From assembly GCA_958413095.1 (NCBI GenBank), contig CATYUF010000015.1, positions 1 through 32,935 on the forward strand: a stretch of DNA of 32,935 nt. Reading direction: 5' to 3'. Origin of the DNA: an uncultured Clostridium sp. (GTDB lineage Bacteria; Bacillota; Clostridia; TANB77; CAG-508). Below, one piece after another: positions 24,099 to 32,895 of this stretch. The position numbers and the translations under genes were made by a program. Position 1 is the stretch's first letter, and every line of letters begins with the position of its first letter. Under the pieces are notes generated by a model. It made no database searches, was not told the origin of the DNA, and saw nothing but the letters and a program-made list of their open reading frames with translations.

Positions 24099-25400
24099 AT
24101 GAAAAAATTAAAAGTAATTATTTTGATTGTTATTAGTATAATTACTATTCTTATAGTTTCAATAATATGTTTAAATAAAATTGAGGATAAAGAGCAACAA
24201 GAAGCTGCTACACCAGAAAAAGAAATAGAAAGACCATTTAATACTAAAGATAAGATTACAAGAAATGAATATTATATTTTAAATAAAATATCTACTACAT
24301 ATATACAATCTTTAAATAAAAATAATAGTTTATATATTGAAATTAAAGAGGATGGAAATAATAAGTTAAAAGAATTAGAATTTAAAACAAATATAATAAA
24401 TTTATTAAGTGAAAAATATATAAAAGAAAATAATATAAATATTAATAACTTAAATAATTATGTAGAATTATTTGATGAACAATTATTGGTTGTTCCTATA
24501 AATATGAAGGGAATTTCTACAGGAAGTATAAAAACATATGTTGTTCAAGGAATTGCTTTAAATTTTAAATATGAAGTAAAAAAAGAATTTAATATAATTG
24601 TAAATGTGGATTATAACAATAGAACTTTTTCTATAGAACCAAGTTCAAAAAAATATGAAGATATAAATACTGCTAGTAAAATTAATAGTATAAAGGAAAA
24701 GGAAAATAATAAATATGCAACTACAGGAGTAAATACGGAGAATATTGTAAAAGATTATATGAATACTTTAAAAAGAATGATGTTAAGTAAACCAGAATTA
24801 GTGTATGAGCGTTTAGACGAAGAATATAGAAATAAAAGATTTGGAACGCTAGATAAATTTAAAGAATATATTGAAAAAAATAAAGAAGAAGTAAAAAGTA
24901 TATATATAGATAAATACTTAGTAAATACTTTTGGAGATTATTCACAATATGTTGGAACTGATAAATATAATAATATGTATATTTTTAATGAAAAAGATCC
25001 GCTTAATTATACTATTTTATTAGATACATATACATTAGATTCTGAAGAATTTAAGAAAGTGTATAATGAATCAACTGACACATATAAAGTGAAATTAAAT
25101 ATAGACAAATGGGTAAAAATGTTAAATTCTAGAGATTATAAAACTGCATATAAATATTTAGACGAAACCTTTAAAGAGAACAATTTTGCAACAGAGGAAG
25201 ATTTTGAAAAATATATAAGAGAGAAATTTCCATTACACTATAAATTAAGTGTAGGTCAAACTGAAGAAGTAAATGGTATCTATAAACAACGTATAATATT
25301 AGAAGATATAGCAGGAGCATCAGAGCAACAAATAGAAAATACAATTATTATGCAATTGAAAGAAAATTATGAATTTGTTATGTCATTTGAAGTTTTATAG
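24099..25400 (+). CDS. TcpC/VirB8-like membrane protein with two NTF2-like repeats
   Basis: The 433-residue protein has an N-terminal span (about residues 4-25), a region of about 180 residues, and two related C-terminal domains. The first begins at VKDYMNTLKRMMLSKPELVY with ERLDEEYRNKRFGTLDKFKEY. The second begins at KWVKMLNSRDYKTAYKYLDE with TFKENNFATEEDFEKYIREK. This repeat (length, YxxLDExxxxxxF, then xxFxxYIxxx) is the NTF2-like pattern. TcpC of plasmid pCW3 has the same span plus paired NTF2-like architecture and is essential for conjugation. It is the last gene of the operon, 18 bases after the hydrolase gene, with a strong terminator right behind. The central region may be a third, divergent copy. 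Confidence 0.65.
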   Translation: MKKLKVIILIVISIITILIVSIICLNKIEDKEQQEAATPEKEIERPFNTKDKITRNEYYILNKISTTYIQSLNKNNSLYIEIKEDGNNKLKELEFKTNIINLLSEKYIKENNININNLNNYVELFDEQLLVVPINMKGISTGSIKTYVVQGIALNFKYEVKKEFNIIVNVDYNNRTFSIEPSSKKYEDINTASKINSIKEKENNKYATTGVNTENIVKDYMNTLKRMMLSKPELVYERLDEEYRNKRFGTLDKFKEYIEKNKEEVKSIYIDKYLVNTFGDYSQYVGTDKYNNMYIFNEKDPLNYTILLDTYTLDSEEFKKVYNESTDTYKVKLNIDKWVKMLNSRDYKTAYKYLDETFKENNFATEEDFEKYIREKFPLHYKLSVGQTEEVNGIYKQRIILEDIAGASEQQIENTIIMQLKENYEFVMSFEVL

Positions 25401-25404
25401 AATG

Positions 25405-25446
25405 AAAAAATAGAAGATAATTTTGATAAGTATCTTCTATTTTTTC
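25405..25446. terminator. Terminator at the end of the secretion operon
   Basis: A perfect 15-base stem (25405-25419 with 25431-25445) surrounds an 11-base loop. A6 begins and T-rich sequence ends it, so it could also stop transcription from the minus strand. Confidence 0.88.
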
Positions 25447-25594
25447 TTTTCAGCTATAGAAAATTGTATTTCTTACAACTTAAAAATAACATTATTGTTC
25501 GAAGTTAAATGACAATTTTTTAATGGAATAGATTTAAGAATAAGTTAATAATATATTGTGAGAATTTATTTTCATTGTATAAATCCATAAAAAA

Positions 25595-25648
25595 TTATGA
25601 GCAAAAATTTTCATTTATTTGTAAAATGTCATAATAATTTTTGTTCAT
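25595..25648 (-). pseudogene. Possible J-domain (DnaJ-like) relic, 17 residues
   Basis: On the minus strand, downstream of the activase gene, ATG (25646-25648) starts MNKNYYDILQINENFCS and then stops. The NYYDILQINEN start is strongly like the first helix of J domains (xxYYxILxVxxxA). AAAGG lies about 11 bases upstream. Nothing after the stop continues the J-domain pattern (no HPD). It may be a truncated gene start; chance similarity is possible at this length. The rest of 25447-25710 shows no other feature. Confidence 0.3.
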
Positions 25649-25710
25649 AATATCAGGGCCTTTCAATTTAATTTATTATTTTAATTAATATTATAACATA
25701 AATTTTTTTA

Positions 25711-28700
25711 TTATACTTTTAGTGTATTTTTTTCTAAATTATCTAAATTTTCATCTTCTAAAGCTTTAATTCTATCATGTTTATTTGCCAAATTATCTTT
25801 AGCAACAGTCATTAATAATTTTATTCTATTAGCTTGATTTGTCTCACTTGCACCAGGGTCATAATCAACAGGAGAAATATTTGCATCTGGATATTTTTCT
25901 CTAATTGTTTTTATTACACCTTTACCAACTACATGATTAGGTAAACAAGCAAATGGTTGAACACATATAATATTAGGAATATCATGTTCAATATATTCAA
26001 TCATTTCAGCTGTTAGAAACCAACCTTCACCTGTTTGATTACCAATAGATAAAACATCTTTTACTTTATCTTCTAGATGCCAAATGTCACATGGTGGTAA
26101 ATAATTTTTCTTTGAACTAGCTAAAGCTATTTTTAAATCTTTTTCTAAAATATCTATTAAATGTATAGCTGCTTTCATAATTTTTGAAGATGTTTTATTT
26201 GTATTTAATAGATTATTAAATGTTATTTTATGTGTTGCCATAAATTTAACAAATCCCATAAAGTCTGGAAGAATTACTTCAGCTCCTTCTTTTTCTAGAA
26301 GGTCAGCTACAAAGTTATTTCCAAAAGGATGATATTTTATTAAAACTTCCCCAACTATTCCAACTTTTGGTTTTTCAATACTTGTATCTAATTCTATTTT
26401 CTCAAAGTCATTAACTATATCATAAATACTTTGCTTAAATTCTTTGCTATTAGATTTTACTAATAATTCTTTACATTTTTTCATCCAAGAATCAAATAGC
26501 TTTTGAGTTTCTCCTTTATTAACTTCATATGCTCTGTTTTTTGTTAACATTTTTTGTAATAAATCACCATAAATAACAGTTTTTAATAGTTTTTCCATTA
26601 ATGGAACTGTTATTTTAAATCCTGGCATTTTTTCCATTCCTACTATATTAAATGATATTACAGGAACATTAGCAAATCCAGCGTCTTTAAGTGCTTTTCT
26701 GATAAATCCTATATAGTTTGTAGCTCTACATCCTCCACCTGTTTGAGACATAATTAGAGCAGTTTTATTCAAGTCATATTTTCCAGATTGTAGTGCTTCT
26801 ATCATTTGACCAGTAGTTAATATAGATGGATAACAAGCATCGTTATTTACATATTTTAATCCTGTTTCTACGGTTTTTTGTGTGCAATTTCTTAATAATT
26901 CCACATTATATCCACTTGATTTAACAGCTGTTTCTAATAATTCAAAATGTATTGGTGCCATTTGAGGGATTAATATTGTATAATCTTTCCTCATATCTTT
27001 AGTAAATATTTTTTTATGTATTTCATAATCTCCATTTTCACTATTTTCAAGTTTTTCTTGTTCACGTTTATTCATACTAGCAAGTAGTGAACGTATACGA
27101 ATTCTTACAGCTCCTAAGTTATTAACTTCATCTATTTTTATAAGTGTATACATTTTGTTATAACTTGAAAGAATTTCTTCAACTTGATCTGTTGTTACAG
27201 CATCAACTCCACATCCAAAAGAGTTTAATTGAATTAACTCTAGGGAATCATGTTTTCCAACAAAGTCAGCTGCTGCATAAAGTCTAGCATGGAAAACCCA
27301 TTGGTCAACTACTCTTATTGGTCTTTTTACTTCTGTTTTGTCAGAAACACTATCTTCTGTAAGTACACATAGCCCTAAGGATGTAATCAATGTATCAATA
27401 CCGTGATTGATTTCAGGGTCGACATGATATGGTCTACCAGCTAATACAATTCCTTTTAAGTGGTTTTCTTCTATGTATTTTACTGTTTCAGCACCTTTGT
27501 TTCGTATATCTTCTTTACATTTTTGATATTCTTCTTCTGCTTTAGTTGCTGCTTCATTTAATTCTGCTTTTGTAAAGTTATATTCCTTAAATTCATCTAA
27601 TTCCAATATTTTTTTTACTAAGTTTTTCTTATCAAAAGGTAGGAATGGATTTATGAATTTTATTTTTTCGTCTTTTAATCCTTCCACATTGTTCCTTAAA
27701 ACTTCTGAGTATGAAATAACAATCGGACAATTATAGTGATTGTCTGCTTTTTCATATTCTTTTCTTGAATATGGCATACAAGGATAGAATATTGTTTTAA
27801 TACCTTGTTCTAAAAGACTTTCAATATGACCATGAGAAAGTTTTGCAGGGTAGCATACAGACTCAGATGGCATTGATTCCATTCCTTTTTCATATGTTTT
27901 TCTTGTACTCTTTTCTGATAAAATTACTCTAAAGCCTAGGCTTGTAAGGAAAGTAAACCAGAAAGGATAATCTTCATACATATTCAAAACTCTAGGGATT
28001 CCAATTACACCTCTAGGGGCATCTTTCTCTTCTAAAGGCTTGTAGTTAAACAATCTTTCATATTTATATTGAACTAAGTTTGGTAGATTTTTTGCTTTAT
28101 TAAGTACACCAGCACCTTTTTCACAACGGTTTCCTGTCACATGAATTGCACCATTATTAAATTTATTTATTGTTAATTTACAATGATTTTCACAATTATT
28201 ACAATGTGTGTGTGTAATTTTTACTTCTAATTTATCTAATTCGTTTTCTTTTAAAATTTTAGATTTATATTCCATATCTAAATTTGCTTCATATTGCTCT
28301 TTTGATAGTAAAGCCATTCCGTAGGCTCCCATTAATCCAGATATATCGGGTCTAACAACATTTTTTCCAACTATAAGTTCAAAAGCTCTAAGGACAGCAT
28401 CATTATAGAAAGTACCACCTTGAACAACTATATGGTTTCCTAAAGTTGAAACATCCCTAACTTTCATAACTTTTTGTATAGCATTTTTTATAACAGAATA
28501 TGAAAGACCACTAGAAATATCTCCAACTGAGTATCCTTCTTTTTGAGCTTGTTTTATTTTTGAGTTCATAAAAACAGTACATCTTGAACCTAAATCAACA
28601 GGTCTTTTGGCTTTAATGGCTTCTTTTACAAACTCAGATATTTCAATATTTAAGCTTTTAGCAAAAGTTTCTATAAAAGATCCACAACCAGAAGAACAAG

Positions 28701-30030
28701 CTTCATTTAGCATAATATTATCTATTGAGCCATTTTTCATTCTAATGTATTTCATATCTTGACCACCAATGTCTACGATACTTGTTACATCAGGTTCAAA
28801 AGTTTTTGCAGCTGTGTAATGTGCTATTGTTTCAATTTCATTTAAATCTACATTTAAAGCTGTTTGAATTAGTTTTTCTCCATAACCAGTAACACCACTA
28901 TATCTTAATATAGCTTTTGCAGGTAATTGTTTGTATAAGTTTTTTAACATATTTGTAACACTATTTAAAGGGTTACCTTCATTACTTCCATATAAGGAAT
29001 AAAGTAAATTACCATCTTTATCAATTAAAACAAGTTTAGTAGTTGTAGAACCAGCATCTATTCCTAAATAACAATCACCTTCATATGTAGATAAATCTGT
29101 TTTACTTACCTTAGCTTTGTTATGTCTTTCTTTAAAGTTTTTATACTCTTCATCGTTTTTAAATAAAGGATCAAGAGGATGTGTTGTATTATCATGTGAT
29201 TGTTTCAAATTTTCAATTTTTTGTTCCAATTCATTTGGAGTTATTTCTTCAGTATGGTAAGAATCCAAGGCAGCACCTTTGGCAACTAGCAAATGAGCTT
29301 CTTCAGGAACTATTATTTCTTCATCTTTTAATTGTAAAGTTTCAATAAATCTCTTACGCAATTCAGATAAATAACTTAAAGGTCCACCTAAGAATGCAAC
29401 ATTACCTCTAATAGGTCTACCACAAGCAAGTCCACTAATAGTTTGATTAACAACTGCTTGGAATATTGAAGCTGCAATATCTTCTTTAGCTGCTCCTTCA
29501 TTTATTAATGGTTGAATATCAGTTTTAGCAAAAACACCACAACGAGAAGCAATAGGATATATTGTTTGATAACCTTTTGCAAGTTCATTTAATCCAGCTG
29601 TATCTGTATGAAGTAAAGAAGCCATTTGGTCTAAAAATGCTCCTGTACCACCAGCACAAGTTCCATTCATTCTTTGTTCTATTGAATTATCAAAATAGAT
29701 AATTTTAGCATCTTCTCCACCTAATTCAATAACAACATCAGTTTGAGGAATATACTTTTCAACAGCTCTTTTACAAGAAACAACTTCTTGAATAAAATCT
29801 ACTCCTAAAAACTTTGCAGCTGACATAGCTCCAGACCCAGTAAGTGCTAATGTATAAGTATTTGATGGGTATTTTAAAAGTAAATTTTCTAAGACATTAC
29901 ATACAGTATTTTTTGTATCTGAAAAATGTCTTTGGTAATCTTTATATATTGTATTTTTATTACTATCCATGACAACTATTTTAACTGTTGTTGATCCAAC
30001 ATCTAATCCAACATGTAAAATTTCATTCAT
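25711..30030 (-). CDS. Acyl-CoA dehydratase activase (BadF/HgdC-type), large DUF2229/HgdB-like fusion
   Basis: HgdC-type activases use ATP and a [4Fe-4S] cluster to inject one electron into 2-hydroxyacyl-CoA dehydratases or benzoyl-CoA reductases of anaerobes. This 1439-residue protein joins two activase (ASKHA ATPase) domains. Domain 1 (about 5-258) has GLDVGSTTVK with cluster-ligand-like Cys 125 (NGTCAGGTGAF) and Cys 164 (ASRCGVF). Domain 2 (about 320-580) has GIDAGSTTTK, Cys 445/449 (EACSSGCGSF) and Cys 484. A Cys-rich stretch (Cys 610, 613, 617, 636), a DUF2229 region and an HgdB-like C-terminal part (PQMAPIHFELLE, NNDACYP, TGGGCRATNY) follow. AAAGGAG precedes the ATG at 30028-30030. The substrate of this family of giant fusions is not established; no dehydratase subunits are nearby. 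Confidence 0.9.
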   Translation of the reverse strand: MNEILHVGLDVGSTTVKIVVMDSNKNTIYKDYQRHFSDTKNTVCNVLENLLLKYPSNTYTLALTGSGAMSAAKFLGVDFIQEVVSCKRAVEKYIPQTDVVIELGGEDAKIIYFDNSIEQRMNGTCAGGTGAFLDQMASLLHTDTAGLNELAKGYQTIYPIASRCGVFAKTDIQPLINEGAAKEDIAASIFQAVVNQTISGLACGRPIRGNVAFLGGPLSYLSELRKRFIETLQLKDEEIIVPEEAHLLVAKGAALDSYHTEEITPNELEQKIENLKQSHDNTTHPLDPLFKNDEEYKNFKERHNKAKVSKTDLSTYEGDCYLGIDAGSTTTKLVLIDKDGNLLYSLYGSNEGNPLNSVTNMLKNLYKQLPAKAILRYSGVTGYGEKLIQTALNVDLNEIETIAHYTAAKTFEPDVTSIVDIGGQDMKYIRMKNGSIDNIMLNEACSSGCGSFIETFAKSLNIEISEFVKEAIKAKRPVDLGSRCTVFMNSKIKQAQKEGYSVGDISSGLSYSVIKNAIQKVMKVRDVSTLGNHIVVQGGTFYNDAVLRAFELIVGKNVVRPDISGLMGAYGMALLSKEQYEANLDMEYKSKILKENELDKLEVKITHTHCNNCENHCKLTINKFNNGAIHVTGNRCEKGAGVLNKAKNLPNLVQYKYERLFNYKPLEEKDAPRGVIGIPRVLNMYEDYPFWFTFLTSLGFRVILSEKSTRKTYEKGMESMPSESVCYPAKLSHGHIESLLEQGIKTIFYPCMPYSRKEYEKADNHYNCPIVISYSEVLRNNVEGLKDEKIKFINPFLPFDKKNLVKKILELDEFKEYNFTKAELNEAATKAEEEYQKCKEDIRNKGAETVKYIEENHLKGIVLAGRPYHVDPEINHGIDTLITSLGLCVLTEDSVSDKTEVKRPIRVVDQWVFHARLYAAADFVGKHDSLELIQLNSFGCGVDAVTTDQVEEILSSYNKMYTLIKIDEVNNLGAVRIRIRSLLASMNKREQEKLENSENGDYEIHKKIFTKDMRKDYTILIPQMAPIHFELLETAVKSSGYNVELLRNCTQKTVETGLKYVNNDACYPSILTTGQMIEALQSGKYDLNKTALIMSQTGGGCRATNYIGFIRKALKDAGFANVPVISFNIVGMEKMPGFKITVPLMEKLLKTVIYGDLLQKMLTKNRAYEVNKGETQKLFDSWMKKCKELLVKSNSKEFKQSIYDIVNDFEKIELDTSIEKPKVGIVGEVLIKYHPFGNNFVADLLEKEGAEVILPDFMGFVKFMATHKITFNNLLNTNKTSSKIMKAAIHLIDILEKDLKIALASSKKNYLPPCDIWHLEDKVKDVLSIGNQTGEGWFLTAEMIEYIEHDIPNIICVQPFACLPNHVVGKGVIKTIREKYPDANISPVDYDPGASETNQANRIKLLMTVAKDNLANKHDRIKALEDENLDNLEKNTLKV

Positions 30031-30078
30031 GACAAAATCTCCTTTATTGTATATATTTATTGGCTTTCAGCCACTTTA

Positions 30079-30107
30079 ATTTTATACGGAAAATGACAAT
30101 TTGTCAA
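30079..30107 (-). promoter_or_regulatory. Activase promoter with overlapping palindrome
   Basis: On the minus strand TTGACA (30102-30107) and TAAAAT (30079-30084) are 17 bases apart. TGACAATTTGTCA (30094-30106) is a 13-base palindrome lying over the -35, a typical operator position. A small hairpin, TGGCT/AGCCA (30061-30073), lies in the leader. Confidence 0.6.
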
Positions 30108-30180
30108 ATGGAAAATGTTGGATTGAGGATGGGGCTATAAACAGTTAAAAATAATTTTATTGTGTAAACTATATTAAAAA

Positions 30181-30828
30181 TTATTTTATTTTTACTCCTA
30201 ATAAATATAGTAAATCGATTGATTGAAATTGATTTATAGTTGCACCTTTTATGTCAGTTAAGGATATAGAAATTTTTTCTATATTAGAATTTGACAAATC
30301 TATATTATTTAAAGAAGTTTTAAAAAATTGTGCTTGAGTTAAATCAGATTCTTCAAAATATACATTTTTCATTTTTACTTCATTAAAGAAACTATTTCTT
30401 AATAATGTATTTTCAAATAAAACTTTTTCTAAAATTGCCATAGATAAATTTATATAATTAGCATTACAGTTAAAAAAAGATATATTGTATAAGGCACTTT
30501 CAGAAAAATCACAACCAGCTATTTTACAATTATTAAATTCACATCTGATAAAGCTAGAATCACTAAATGATGTATTAGAAAAATTACAATTATCAAATAT
30601 AACATCTTTAAAAGTTAATTTTGTGGTCTTTTCATTTTGCATATTTATATTTTTAAACTTGCAATAATTAAATTCGAATTCGTTATGATTTATTTTAAAC
30701 TTTTCTTCATTTTCAAATATGCAATAATTAATTAAATTGTTTTCATAATAGTTTATTAAATTTGATGATTTTTCTGGATTTAATTTAGTAGTATTTAAAT
30801 TAATTTTTTTTGGTTTTGTAATATTCAT
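30181..30828 (-). CDS. Pentapeptide-repeat protein (Qnr/MfpA-like fold)
   Basis: The 215-residue protein contains the A(D/N)LXX pattern of right-handed quadrilateral beta-helices from about residue 45 to 195, for example FDNCNFSNTSFSDSSFIRCEF, here shortened to the repeat runs FDNCN, FSNTS, FSDSS. The end INQFQSIDLLYLLGVKIK, after the repeats, resembles the C-terminal dimer helix of Qnr and related gyrase-protecting proteins. Most family members have no known function, so fluoroquinolone protection is only a possibility. Repeats use many Asn and Cys. A GGAGC ribosome binding site precedes the start. It stands alone, 150 bases upstream of the activase gene, on the same strand. Confidence 0.75.
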   Translation of the reverse strand: MNITKPKKINLNTTKLNPEKSSNLINYYENNLINYCIFENEEKFKINHNEFEFNYCKFKNINMQNEKTTKLTFKDVIFDNCNFSNTSFSDSSFIRCEFNNCKIAGCDFSESALYNISFFNCNANYINLSMAILEKVLFENTLLRNSFFNEVKMKNVYFEESDLTQAQFFKTSLNNIDLSNSNIEKISISLTDIKGATINQFQSIDLLYLLGVKIK

Positions 30829-30841
30829 TTTTTTGCTCCTT

Positions 30842-31176
30842 TATTTTATTTTTGATTTTATTTTAATTTAATAAATATTAAATGTAAATAATTATTAAAA
30901 ATTAATTTTATAAATAATAAATAAAATTAAATTAATTAAATAACTAAAAAACAAATAAAATAAAAATAAATTAATTAATAATAAAAAATTAAAATAAAAA
31001 ATAAATTAATTAAATAATAATAAAATAAAAAATAAATTAATTAAATAATTAAAAAAATAAATAAAATTAATTAATAATTAAAAATAATAAATATAAAAAG
31101 GAATTTATAAATATTAGTTCTAAATAGGACAAACAAAAAATAGAATTATAACAAATAAAAATTAGGAGGAAATAAA
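30842..31176. repeat. A/T-only block with AATTAATT-type repeats
   Basis: From 30953 to 31099 there is no G or C for 147 bases. The block is built of copies of AAATAAATTAATTAAATAA-like units, containing many TTAATTAA palindromes. A 25-base version at 31031-31055 recurs at 32908-32932 at the end of the window. No ORF or RNA is visible. The flanks 30842-30952 and 31100-31176 are only slightly less A/T-rich, and the latter carries the AGGAGG of the next gene. Confidence 0.85.
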
Positions 31177-31728
31177 ATGAATAAAAAGATAATAATTATA
31201 TTTACAGTTTTATTAATTGTGGTTTTAATAGGAGGATTTTTTATAATAAAACATTTTAAAAATAAAGAGGAAAATAATATAACAGAAGAATACATACCAC
31301 AAGAAGAAATAACAGAAGAGCAAAATAGACAAACAATAGTAAGTTTATATTTTTTAGATAAAGAATCAAATAAAATATTACCAGAGGCTAGATTAGTAGA
31401 TATAAAAGAAATAATAAATGATCCATATGATAAATTAGTAAATATGTTAATCGAAGGACCAAAAAACGAAAAATATTTAAAAATAATACCAGAAAATACA
31501 AAATTAAATAAATGCTATATGCAAAATGATATTTTATTTTTAGACTTTTCCAAAGAAATATTGAATTACGATAAAAATAAAAAAGATAGTAAAAATTTAA
31601 TAATAGATAGTTTAGTAAATACATTAACAGAATTAACAGAAGTAAACGGAATAAAAATATTAATTGATGGAAAAGAAAATGATGAATTTTCAGAACAATA
31701 TAAAAGAAAAGTAGAATTAAATGATTAA
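31177..31728 (+). CDS. GerMN-domain membrane-anchored protein
   Basis: The 183-residue protein has an N-terminal span (about residues 4-24) without a lipobox cysteine, a Glu-rich linker, and a single GerMN domain from about residue 50. The domain shows LYFLDKESNKILPEARLV, then DPYDKLVNMLIEGPKNEKYL and DILFLDFSKEI. GerM of Bacillus carries two such domains and acts in sporulation and germination; single-domain proteins like this occur across Clostridia and may bind cell wall or ligand. AGGAGG (31164-31169) supports the start. A perfect 17-base terminator follows 4 bases after the stop. Confidence 0.8.
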   Translation: MNKKIIIIFTVLLIVVLIGGFFIIKHFKNKEENNITEEYIPQEEITEEQNRQTIVSLYFLDKESNKILPEARLVDIKEIINDPYDKLVNMLIEGPKNEKYLKIIPENTKLNKCYMQNDILFLDFSKEILNYDKNKKDSKNLIIDSLVNTLTELTEVNGIKILIDGKENDEFSEQYKRKVELND

Positions 31729-31731
31729 TAT

Positions 31732-31782
31732 AAAATAATGTATATTATATATTGTATAAAAATAGATAATATACATTATTTT
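31732..31782. terminator. Bidirectional-type terminator after the GerMN gene
   Basis: AAAATAATGTATATTAT (31732-31748) and ATAATATACATTATTTT (31766-31782) form a perfect 17-base stem with a 17-base loop. It has A's on the left and T's on the right, so it could serve both strands. Confidence 0.7.
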
Positions 31783-31949
31783 AATATTTTATAGAGTTTG
31801 ACATATTTTATAAAATTATTAAAATTATTTAGAAAATATTCTACTTCATTTAATGATTTTATTGTATTGTTTTTATATAATTTAAAATTAAAACTTTTTT
31901 TCGAATTTTGATGTTTTATATTTTTTTTATAAAATTGATTAGTGTTAAT
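31776..31949 (-). CDS. Possible small gene starting with ATT (57 residues)
   Basis: On the minus strand a good AGAAGGTG (31955-31962) lies 5 bases before ATT 31947-31949. From this codon the frame encodes 57 residues: NTNQFYKKNIKHQNSKKSFN, then KLYKNNTIKSLNEVEYFLNN, ending FIKYVKLYKILK. The upstream frame has no ATG, GTG or TTG, but reads on to a TAA at 31995. TATAAT on the minus strand (32011-32016) could be its promoter. The protein is basic with a C-terminal helix. Its stop lies in the terminator stem shared with the GerMN gene. Either an AUU start is used (as in infC of E. coli) or a start codon was lost by mutation, or the ORF is chance in A/T-rich DNA. I do not recognise the family. Confidence 0.3.
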   Translation of the reverse strand: MNTNQFYKKNIKHQNSKKSFNFKLYKNNTIKSLNEVEYFLNNFNNFIKYVKLYKILK

Positions 31950-32151
31950 TTTATCACCTTCTAAATATTTATTATTATATAATATGAAATTAATTTAGTT
32001 ATGTTAATATATTATAAGAAATAATTCATATAATATAAACAAAAAATATTATGAATAGAGTAAAAAATTTTCAATATAAAAAATAAAAATGTAGAAAATA
32101 AATAAAAAAGATAGTATAATAATAATTGAAAATAAAGAAAAGAGTGGAAAA

Positions 32152-32895
32152 ATGAACATGGAATTAAAAAAAGATGAAAGAATAGATGATTTAGAAATAA
32201 ATAATTTAAAAATAATTCAAAATAAAAATGGATTTTGTTTTGGAATTGATAGTATATTATTATCAGATTTTGCAAAAAACATAAAAAATAATTCAACAGT
32301 TTTAGACTTGGGAACAGGTACTGGAATTATTCCAACTTTATTATGTGCAAAAACTAAATTAAAAAAAGTTATTGGAATTGAGATACAAGAAGAAGTTTAT
32401 GATATGGCAAAAAGAAGCATAAAATTAAATAAATTAGAAAATAAATTTGAAATTATAAATGAAAATATTATAAATTTAAATAATATTTTTGAAAAAAATA
32501 GTTTTGATGTGGTATTATCAAATCCACCATATAAGAAGAATAATTCAGGTATAAAAAATGAAGATGAAAGAAAGTTAATTTCACGACATGAAATAAAAGC
32601 AGAATTAAAAGACTTTATAAAAATTTCAAAAGATATGTTGAAAGATAAAGGTGAATTATATTTAGTACATAGACCAGAAAGAGTAGTGGACATTTTAACT
32701 TTAATGAGAGAAAATAAAATAGAACCAAAAATAATTAGATTTGTTTTTTCAAGTAAAAATGTAGAGCCTAAATTAGTATTAATAAAAGGAGTAAAAAATG
32801 CACGACCTTTTTTAAAGGTAGAAAAAAACTTATATATCTATAATGAAGATGGCAACTATACTGATGAAATAAAGAAGATATATAATAAATATTAA
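32152..32895 (+). CDS. trmN6: tRNA1(Val) (adenine(37)-N6)-methyltransferase-like protein (TrmN6/YabB family)
   Basis: The 247-residue protein is an AdoMet-dependent methyltransferase: VLDLGTGTGIIPTLL (motif I), IGIEIQ (motif II) and the catalytic DVVLSNPPYKK (motif IV), the NPPY typical of N6-adenine enzymes. The N-terminus carries DDLEINNLKIIQNKNGFCFG. That start plus SRHEIKAEL after NPPY identifies the YabB/YfiC group, which methylates A37 of tRNA1(Val). ATG 32152 or ATG 32158 is possible; GAGTGG (32142-32147) is a weak ribosome binding site. A TATAAT at 32115-32120 is the likely -10. In other Firmicutes the gene precedes a tetrapyrrole methylase (rsmI), which would be beyond this window. 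Confidence 0.85.
   Translation: MNMELKKDERIDDLEINNLKIIQNKNGFCFGIDSILLSDFAKNIKNNSTVLDLGTGTGIIPTLLCAKTKLKKVIGIEIQEEVYDMAKRSIKLNKLENKFEIINENIINLNNIFEKNSFDVVLSNPPYKKNNSGIKNEDERKLISRHEIKAELKDFIKISKDMLKDKGELYLVHRPERVVDILTLMRENKIEPKIIRFVFSSKNVEPKLVLIKGVKNARPFLKVEKNLYIYNEDGNYTDEIKKIYNKY

Noticed and set aside
30953..31099. CRISPR array in the A/T-only block
   Set aside because: There are no regular repeats with unique spacers, only irregular A/T units.
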